Assembly (NCBI GenBank): GCA_034432095.1
Contig: DAOUCV010000066.1
Coordinates: 1 to 53,922 of the forward strand
Direction of reading: 5' to 3'
From: DAOUCV01 sp034432095
Lineage (GTDB): Bacteria; Chloroflexota; Dehalococcoidia; Dehalococcoidales; UBA2162
DNA: 53,922 bases
Positions 48,509 to 53,922 of the stretch are shown here, one piece after another. Under the pieces are notes generated by a model. It was not told where the DNA came from. It worked only from the letters and a program-made list of their open reading frames with translations, and did not search any database. A program made the translations under genes and the position numbers. How positions within the stretch are numbered: the first letter of the stretch is position 1; every line of letters starts with the position of its first letter.

Positions 48509-49435
48509 ATGATTATTGATGCCCATATGCACCTTAGTGGGAGTGGTTGGGTAAGGGGTAAGTATTTACGCTTTGTATGGACGATGTACATTACCGAGTA
48601 TAATCGGGTGCATCGCACAAACAAGACTGCTGAGGACTTTAAGAATATGTTATTGGCTATGTGGCCGCCAGTGGTTGACCCTGAGGGCGATCATGTGGTT
48701 GAAATGATGGACAAGGCAGGGGTTGACAAGGGCGTTATTTTCCCTGTAGATTGGGAAGCTGTAACCGGAGCGCCGAAGGTTCCCGTAAGAGAGCAGAATA
48801 GGGCCCATGCCTATGCGGCGAAGAAGCATAAGGGTCGGTTCATACCGATTTGTGCCCTTGATCCCAGGCGGGGGGATGCTATGGACCTTGCCAAGGAAGC
48901 CATTGAAGATTGGGGAATGAAGGGGTTCTACCTCATGCCGCCTTCGGGATTTCGCCCGGATGATCCGGTTTGTTTCCCCCTCTATGAAAAATGTGTTGAC
49001 TGGGGAGTGCCTGTGATTATCCATTCTGGGAAAGAAATAGCTCACTGGGACTATAATCATCCGTTCAGGATCGCCAATGTAGCCCTCATGTACCCTGAGC
49101 TTAAGGTAGTGATCGGACACGCTGGTACCAGAATATATAGAAGGGAAGCCATAGAGGCTTGTATAGTACCTAATGTCTACATGGACTTTTCAGAGTACCA
49201 AGGCTTTTGGCGCCTGCAGCCTGATAAGTTTTATCACTGGCTGCGGGATGCTATAGATGCCTGCGGTCCTGAGAAGATAATGTTTGGCAGTGGTTTCCCC
49301 AATCCGAATGTATTGACTCCTGAAGAAGAGTGGGTGAAGGCAATCAAGGAGCCGAAAACAGACGTGAAGTTCACTAAAGAGGAGTTAGACTGGATACTGG
49401 GAAAGTCCGCAGAGGCAGTCTTTGATACCAAATGA
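48509..49435 (+). CDS. Amidohydrolase-2 family protein
   Basis: 308 residues of the PF04909 TIM-barrel type that includes ACMS decarboxylase and gamma-resorcylate decarboxylase. Visible metal-site elements are DAHMH (4-8), VIIHSG (about 169-174) and VIGHAG (about 202-207). The closing motif, normally GSDYP with an essential Asp, is MFGSGFPNPN here, with Gly instead of Asp. The reaction may be decarboxylation or hydrolysis of a ring or lactone if the Asp is replaced by another group; loss of activity is also possible. It is behind a strong promoter; the nitroreductase follows after 79 bases. Confidence 0.82.
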   Translation: MIIDAHMHLSGSGWVRGKYLRFVWTMYITEYNRVHRTNKTAEDFKNMLLAMWPPVVDPEGDHVVEMMDKAGVDKGVIFPVDWEAVTGAPKVPVREQNRAHAYAAKKHKGRFIPICALDPRRGDAMDLAKEAIEDWGMKGFYLMPPSGFRPDDPVCFPLYEKCVDWGVPVIIHSGKEIAHWDYNHPFRIANVALMYPELKVVIGHAGTRIYRREAIEACIVPNVYMDFSEYQGFWRLQPDKFYHWLRDAIDACGPEKIMFGSGFPNPNVLTPEEEWVKAIKEPKTDVKFTKEELDWILGKSAEAVFDTK

Positions 49436-49514
49436 TTTTCGTACCAATCCCAAGCTCACAAACATCGACGGTCTGAAAGAAGAGACAAAAAATTAGGATT
49501 GAGAGGATAAAAAT

Positions 49515-50177
49515 ATGGCTGATATTATTGACCTCATTTCAAGCAGGAGAAGCATCAGGAGATTTAAGGACGAGCCCGTGCCTGATGAGATGATCGATAA
49601 AGTAATAGAGGCAGCCCGATGGGCACCAAGCGGTGAAAATGAGCAGCCCTGGAGGCTAATCGTGGTCAGAAATCCCGAAACTAAGGCCAAGATTGCCGAG
49701 ATAGCTAAGTTAGGCACCGGCGGGCGCGTTACTGCAGAATTCAGTCTTTCAGATTACTGGCAGAAAAAATATGCCGGCGTCAAAGACCCGGAAAAGAAAG
49801 CCAGGCTTTTACGGACATTATACACCGGTCAAGCCTCAGAATTTGCCGGCAATGCGCCAGTGGTAATTGTCGTAATTGGTGAACTAAAAGATATGTTTGA
49901 CACTCCTTATGACCTGTCCTGTGCCATAATGAATATGCTCTTAGAGGCACATTCCCTCGGTCTGGGTGCCTGCTGGGTTCACGGACCATCTGTATATCCA
50001 TCACTGGTAAAAAGGATGAAAGAGCTACTGAAAGTACCGACGGGGATGGGACAGTATAAGTTGATAGCCACCATCTCCTTGGGTTGGCCTGCGGAAAGCC
50101 CCAAAGCCAGAGAGAAGAAGAACTTCGAAGATATTGTTTACTGGGAGGAGTTCGGCAGGAAGGAGAGACCTAAATGA
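49515..50177 (+). CDS. Nitroreductase-family flavoprotein
   Basis: 220 residues. FMN phosphate-binding motif SSRRSIRRF (9-17), APSGENEQPWRLIVV (36-50) and the later YDLSCAIMNMLLEAHSLGLGACWVHGP. The family are homodimeric FMN proteins that reduce nitro groups, quinones or enones with NAD(P)H; some members act in cofactor or ring chemistry. The stop overlaps the next start (ATGA), so the two proteins are made together. GAGAGGATAAAAAT precedes the ATG. Confidence 0.88.
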   Translation: MADIIDLISSRRSIRRFKDEPVPDEMIDKVIEAARWAPSGENEQPWRLIVVRNPETKAKIAEIAKLGTGGRVTAEFSLSDYWQKKYAGVKDPEKKARLLRTLYTGQASEFAGNAPVVIVVIGELKDMFDTPYDLSCAIMNMLLEAHSLGLGACWVHGPSVYPSLVKRMKELLKVPTGMGQYKLIATISLGWPAESPKAREKKNFEDIVYWEEFGRKERPK

Positions 50178-50677
50178 ACGACAAAATAGCTTATTTCAAT
50201 GATTTGTTAGTCCGGTTTGAGGAGATCTTCTACCATGAACTCTCCGGTATGTCCCACCCGAAGGTAGAATATATCGGTACGGATTTCCTCAGGTCAAAGA
50301 AAATCGAAGGGAATACAGTTGAGGAAGTAGTAGATAGCTGTATTAAGGAAATCAAAGCCGGCGGTCTTGTGGAGGACATCACCTACTCCAGAGCAGGAGA
50401 AGGCATTCTGCTTGTCCTCAAAGTCAAGAATTGCATTCATCTCCCGATGGAAGCCAAGCTCCAATACGGTTTCAAAAATGAAGGCGGGGTGGCACCCTAT
50501 ATGTGCCCTATAGCCAATATGATACTGGATAGAATACTGAACATCTTGCACTACGAGATGGTCTATAATGCCCTAATAGAGGATATTGATACGAACAAGG
50601 GTGAATGTAGACTTAAATGCGTGATTTACGAGAGCGTAGCCAAAATAGGCCAGGTGGGAGACTGGAGGTCTATCTAA
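50174..50677 (+). CDS. Unrecognised small protein translationally coupled to the nitroreductase
   Basis: 167 residues, overlapping the previous stop by four bases. No family is recognised with confidence. It is alpha/beta, without signal peptide or membrane span. Cysteines occur at about 54, 97, 116 and 144 and 148 (KNCIHL, YMCPIANM, GECRLKC), and the layout GGVAPYMCPIANMILDRILN...KGECRLKCVIYE loosely recalls V4R (4-vinyl-reductase) small-molecule-binding domains. A cofactor-linked partner of the nitroreductase is a guess. It converges on the formate dehydrogenase gene across a hairpin. Confidence 0.55.
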   Translation: MNDKIAYFNDLLVRFEEIFYHELSGMSHPKVEYIGTDFLRSKKIEGNTVEEVVDSCIKEIKAGGLVEDITYSRAGEGILLVLKVKNCIHLPMEAKLQYGFKNEGGVAPYMCPIANMILDRILNILHYEMVYNALIEDIDTNKGECRLKCVIYESVAKIGQVGDWRSI

Positions 50678-50721
50678 AAGACAGGGCGGGTAAACTAGAA
50701 AAGCCTAGATTTTGAAGAGCA

Positions 50722-50756
50722 AAGGGGGGAAGCTAAGCAATCTAGCATCCCCCCTT
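50722..50756. terminator. G/C-rich hairpin between convergent genes
   Basis: AAGGGGGGAAGCTA (50722-50735) pairs with TAGCATCCCCCCTT (50743-50756), one mismatch, loop of seven. It lies between the convergent unknown gene and formate dehydrogenase gene. T-runs are short, so termination is likely but not certain. Confidence 0.55.
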
Positions 50757-50762
50757 GGATTT

Positions 50763-53432
50763 CTAGGGCGTGTACTTTTCAATTCTTACAGCGCAGACTT
50801 TGTACTCCGGTATCTTAGATGCCGGGTCAAGAGCCGGGTTTGTGAGCAGGTTGGCCGGGCTCTCCGCAAAATGGAAGGTCATAAACACGGTGCCTGCCGG
50901 CGAAGAACCGGTCACCTTCGCTTTAGCTACCACCTCTCCACGCCGGGAGATGACCTTTACCGTCTCACCATCAGTAATGCCCAGAGCCTGGGCATCCTCA
51001 GGGCTTATTTCCACCAGCTCTTCACTCCTCAATATGTTAAGCCCGTTCACCTTCCGGGTCAGGGTTCCGGTATGGAAGTGATACAGGCTCCGTCCGGTGG
51101 TCAGGAGCAGGGGGTAATCATCATCGGGAAGTTCAGCGGGTGGCTCATACTTCAGGGGCATAAACTGTCCCTTGCCTCTGGTGAAGGTCTCGGTGTGGAG
51201 TATGGGGGTTCCCGGATGCTCCAAAGTGGGGCAGGGCCACTGTAAACCGCCCTTCTCCAGGCGTTCGTAGGAGATACCTCCATAGATTGGGGTAAGACGG
51301 GCAATCTCCTCCATTATTTTAGCAGGGTCATCAAAATCAAAGCCCTTAGCCCCTATCTTTTGCCCAAGCCGACAGATAATCCACCAATCAGGCTTGGAAT
51401 TGCCAACAGGGTCTATGGCTTTTCTTACCCGCTGTACCCTCCGCTCGGTATTGGTAAAGGTGCCATCCTTCTCGGCGAAACTTGTCCCCGGCAGCACAAC
51501 GTGAGCCATCTGAGCCGTTTCAGACAAGAAAATATCCTGAACCACCAGAAAATCAAGGTTAGCCAGGGTCTCCCGGGTGTGCCTGAGATTTGGCTCACTC
51601 AGCACCGGGTTCTCCCCCATAAGATAGACCGCCTTTATCTGCTTACCGCTGCCATTAAATATCTCGGTAAGAGTCAACCCCGGGGAGGGGTTGAGCCTGA
51701 CTCCCCAGGCGGCCTCAAATTTTTCTCTGACGGTAGGGTCATCGATAGCCTGATACCCGGTATATACATTGGGCAGAGCACCCATGTCACAAGCACCCTG
51801 CACATTATTATGACCCCTCAAAGGATTTACCCCGGACGAGGGCTTACCGACATTCCCGGTGAGCATTGCCAAATTGGCTGTAGCGATGACATTATCAGTG
51901 CCATGGGAGTGTTGGGTAACGCCCATTGCGTAGAGAATAGTCGCCGGTTTGCTGCCGGCATACATCCGGGCAGCCTCACCCACCTTCTCCTTAGGCACCC
52001 CGGTAACCCGCTCCACAAAATCTGGGTCAAAGGCTTTCAACGATTCCTTAAAACCGTCAAAGTTCTCACAGCGCGCCTCGATGAAGGCTGAGTCGAGCAG
52101 CCCCTCGTCCACAATAACCCGCATCATCCCCATCAGCAAGGCAACATCTGTCCCGGGCTTAAGTCGCAGCCATAAGTCAGCAAAGCGAACCAAATCAACC
52201 TTACGCGGGTTGACCACGATGAGCTTCGCCCCGTTACGTACCGCTTTTTTGACCTTAAGGCCAATTATCGGGTGGCTTACCGTCGTATCGGTACCGATAG
52301 CCAGAATGCAGGCGGCATTACCAATCTCTTCGATGGAATTGGTCATAGCCCCGCTACCGAAGCTCTGAGTCAGACCAGCTACGCTGGGAGCATGACATAA
52401 CCGAGCGCAGTGGTCAATGTTATTGGTGCCTAATGCCACCCTGCCAAGCTTCTGAATCAGGTAATTCTCTTCATTGGTGCACTTGGCTGAGGAAATTACG
52501 GCTATCTCATTCCCCTGATAACTTCTGAGCCTCTTGGCAACTAGCTCCAACGCCTCGTCCCAGGTTGCCTCCTTCAGTTCCCCATTTCGCCTCACCAGAG
52601 GGGTAGTTAGCCGTTGAGGATGGTGGACGAATTCAGAAATGCCAAAACGTCCCTTCACACAGAGACTGCCCTTATTGACGGTACCCTCTCTCCTACCCTG
52701 GCTGATGACTACCTCGCCATGGCGGATGCCCAAATCAATCCCACAGCCGACTCCGCAATAGGGGCATATAGTTTCTACAACTCTGACCGGCCTCCTGGTC
52801 TCTTTGGGGTTCAAGGCATAAACAGGACACCGGTCAACACACTCCCCGCAGGATTCACAATATGAGTCTATTAGCTGGCTACCACCAACGGTAACGACCA
52901 TCATCTCAGGACCACGGTCAGTCAGAGCGAGAGCCCCAACCCCACGGATTTCCTCACAAGCTCGAACACACTTGCCACAAAGAATGCAGTAATTCCGGTC
53001 CAGATTGAAGAAGGGGTTACTTTTATCGATAGGCAGGTCTCTGGGTTTCGCGGGAAGACGTACCTCGGTAATACCGAGAAGAGCTTCCACCATTTGCAGG
53101 TCACACTGCTGGTTCCTAGGACAAGCGTCACAATCAGTTGGATGGTTAGACCTGATCGCTTGTACAACCTGCCGGCGCTCCTTTTCCACTTCAGGAGAGT
53201 CGGTCTTGACCACCATTCCTTCAGTAACCGGGGTATTGCAGGCTGTGGGGAAACCGCTTATTCCCTCGATTTCAACGATGCAGACGCGGCACGCCCCGCT
53301 TGGTGTCAGGTCAGGGTCATGGCACAGGGTAGGAATGAAAAAGCCAGCCTCCTCGGCCGCTTCTAGCACCGTCATTCCTTTCCTTGCCTCAACCTCTTCG
53401 CCGTCGATGGTCAATCTGACTATGTCATCCAA
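50763..53432 (-). CDS. fdhA: Formate dehydrogenase alpha subunit, cysteine type, with NuoG-like Fe-S head
   Basis: 889 residues. In order: a 2Fe-2S domain (CHDPDLTPSGACRVC...TAC), the His-Cys cluster (HPTDCDACPRNQQC), two 4Fe-4S ferredoxin motifs (CILCGKCVRAC, CESCGECVDRC), the MopFe4S4 site (CPYCGVGC...LCVKG) and the molybdopterin domains with the catalytic residue in CARLCHAPSVAGL. That position is selenocysteine in FdhF but TGC cysteine here. The protein oxidises formate at a Mo or W bis-pterin cofactor and passes electrons through the Fe-S chain to an NAD or ferredoxin partner. The TTG at 53432, behind GGTAGGAGAG, gives the usual opening MDDIVRLTIDGEEV; a TTG at 53471 is less likely. Confidence 0.92.
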   Translation of the reverse strand: MDDIVRLTIDGEEVEARKGMTVLEAAEEAGFFIPTLCHDPDLTPSGACRVCIVEIEGISGFPTACNTPVTEGMVVKTDSPEVEKERRQVVQAIRSNHPTDCDACPRNQQCDLQMVEALLGITEVRLPAKPRDLPIDKSNPFFNLDRNYCILCGKCVRACEEIRGVGALALTDRGPEMMVVTVGGSQLIDSYCESCGECVDRCPVYALNPKETRRPVRVVETICPYCGVGCGIDLGIRHGEVVISQGRREGTVNKGSLCVKGRFGISEFVHHPQRLTTPLVRRNGELKEATWDEALELVAKRLRSYQGNEIAVISSAKCTNEENYLIQKLGRVALGTNNIDHCARLCHAPSVAGLTQSFGSGAMTNSIEEIGNAACILAIGTDTTVSHPIIGLKVKKAVRNGAKLIVVNPRKVDLVRFADLWLRLKPGTDVALLMGMMRVIVDEGLLDSAFIEARCENFDGFKESLKAFDPDFVERVTGVPKEKVGEAARMYAGSKPATILYAMGVTQHSHGTDNVIATANLAMLTGNVGKPSSGVNPLRGHNNVQGACDMGALPNVYTGYQAIDDPTVREKFEAAWGVRLNPSPGLTLTEIFNGSGKQIKAVYLMGENPVLSEPNLRHTRETLANLDFLVVQDIFLSETAQMAHVVLPGTSFAEKDGTFTNTERRVQRVRKAIDPVGNSKPDWWIICRLGQKIGAKGFDFDDPAKIMEEIARLTPIYGGISYERLEKGGLQWPCPTLEHPGTPILHTETFTRGKGQFMPLKYEPPAELPDDDYPLLLTTGRSLYHFHTGTLTRKVNGLNILRSEELVEISPEDAQALGITDGETVKVISRRGEVVAKAKVTGSSPAGTVFMTFHFAESPANLLTNPALDPASKIPEYKVCAVRIEKYTP

Positions 53433-53652
53433 GAAACTCTCTCCTACCGTTGCGGGCGACAAAGCTGCCAAGGTCAGGACGAGGGCTGTCTTTGATGAGA
53501 TAACCTTCTATAAGCTGAGGCACAACAAGCACCGCGAGGGCACCAATCTCCTGACCACAAGCAGCAGTTCCGATGAGGATATGAGATTTGTCGTTATGAT
53601 TAGGGGCTTTCTGTTCCGGGAGCGCCTGAGCTTGTATTTCATTAAAAGTCAT
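53425..53652 (-). pseudogene. Collapsed NuoF-like (FdhB) gene with two deletions
   Basis: A 75-codon frame begins MTFNEIQAQA and goes on with ILIGTAACGQEIGALAVL, the start of the NuoF-like diaphorase subunits that pair with FdhA. It then jumps to VPQLIEGYLIKDSPRPDLG, which in intact proteins lies some 45-50 residues further on, and ends shortly after in unrelated residues; the FMN, NADH and Fe-S parts are missing. The frame runs into the fdhA ribosome-binding site and overlaps its start. A strong promoter precedes it. I infer two internal deletions that left the expression signals and fdhA in place. Confidence 0.65.
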
Positions 53653-53670
53653 GCTTCAAGTGCTAGTATT

Positions 53671-53699
53671 ATTATAGAGCTTAGGGTATTTAAAGTCAA
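53671..53699 (-). promoter_or_regulatory. Strong promoter of the formate dehydrogenase locus
   Basis: On the minus strand TTGACT (53699-53694), 17 bp, perfect TATAAT (53676-53671). Transcription would start about 12 bases before the ATG at 53652 of the NuoF-like remnant and read on into fdhA. Confidence 0.7.
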
Positions 53700-53819
53700 C
53701 TTGGGTGCCGTACTGCGTCAATTCTATGTCACACTGCCTCCTCTCGGTAACACTTTTTTTTGAGGCAACTATACCATCTTCGGTAACAAAAATTATGAGT
53801 CAATTCGGACTATGTTAGG

Positions 53820-53866
53820 AATTTTTGAAAATTAGACTGTCTACAGCTATCTAATTTTTCAAAATT
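53820..53866. repeat. A/T-rich inverted repeat at the window edge
   Basis: AATTTTTGAAAATTAGA (53820-53836) and TCTAATTTTTCAAAATT (53850-53866) are complementary apart from a one-base shift, with a 13-base loop. It could be a terminator for a gene beyond the edge or an element end. No gene is recognised in 53700-53922. Confidence 0.4.
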
Positions 53867-53922
53867 GGACTCTTGGGAACTCGTTTAGCGGATAGGTAAC
53901 CGACTTTACCATCCGGTTCTCC

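Noticed and set aside
50763..53432. Selenocysteine formate dehydrogenase
   Set aside because: The catalytic position in CARLCHAPSVAG is a TGC cysteine codon, and no in-frame TGA with a SECIS-like hairpin follows.

Overview
The window (about 54 kb) looks like chromosome from an anaerobic, acyl-CoA-metabolising bacterium, most likely a Chloroflexota member of the Dehalococcoidia type. That placement is inference from gene content: many class III CoA-transferases, MmgE/PrpD proteins, uroporphyrinogen-decarboxylase-like and DUF169 proteins, a DUF763 protein, a TIGR01906 membrane protein and a Cys-type formate dehydrogenase. No taxonomic search was possible. I found no rRNA, tRNA or CRISPR array.

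Layout. 0-4 kb: housekeeping or conserved genes (FmdB zinc ribbon, DUF763, RlmB, adhesin-like lipoprotein, membrane protein). 4-10 kb: small HxH...IPKGxxH cupin-like proteins mixed with short-chain dehydrogenases and an enoyl-CoA hydratase homologue. 10.1-23.3 kb: eleven tightly packed minus-strand genes that look like one operon: NTF2-like protein, old-yellow-enzyme flavoprotein, cupin-like protein, a glutamate-mutase-type B12 mutase (large subunit, small subunit, MutL-type partner), three class III CoA-transferases and two MmgE/PrpD proteins. A promoter lies at 23399-23427 and a bidirectional terminator at 10067-10100. 23.5-24.3 kb: a gene-poor junction with a transposase tail and a BadF-type activase tail. 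24.3-31 kb: UroD-like and DUF169 genes, the tail of a family 1 glycosidase, an MFS transporter, a membrane protein with its XRE regulator and a leucine-rich-repeat lipoprotein. 31-40.6 kb: DnaE, RadC, aldo/keto reductase, PIG-L deacetylase, NAD-dependent epimerase, glycosyltransferase and an acetyltransferase. 40.8-48.3 kb: a second B12 mutase module (diverged methylmalonyl-CoA-mutase-like large chain plus B12 subunit, DUF35, thiolase-fold protein, VOC epimerase) converging on an acyl-CoA dehydrogenase/ETF operon. 48.4-53.9 kb: amidohydrolase, nitroreductase, an unknown protein and a formate dehydrogenase alpha subunit behind a collapsed NuoF-like gene.

The most interesting material is catabolic. 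The window encodes two adenosylcobalamin mutase systems, and both differ from the textbook enzymes at substrate-contacting positions. The GlmE-like subunit keeps the three arginines that hold carboxylates but lacks the glutamate and a tyrosine that contact the substrate in glutamate mutase, and no methylaspartate ammonia-lyase is present. The acyl-CoA mutase keeps the carboxylate-binding arginine and the active-site histidine but has a rewritten, glycine-rich segment in place of the TMY tyrosine region. With the CoA-transferases, PrpD proteins, dehydrogenases, hydratase, DUF35/thiolase pair, acyl-CoA dehydrogenase and ETF this suggests anaerobic breakdown of an unidentified dicarboxylic or branched acid by carbon-skeleton rearrangement. 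A family of small cupin-like proteins (five domains in four genes) travels with the first cluster and may be a marker or functional part of the system.

The window also holds a set of gene fossils, mostly C-terminal tails: peptide-ABC binding protein, transposase, activase, family 1 glycosidase and a doubly deleted NuoF-like gene. This points to repeated insertion and deletion around the catabolic islands.
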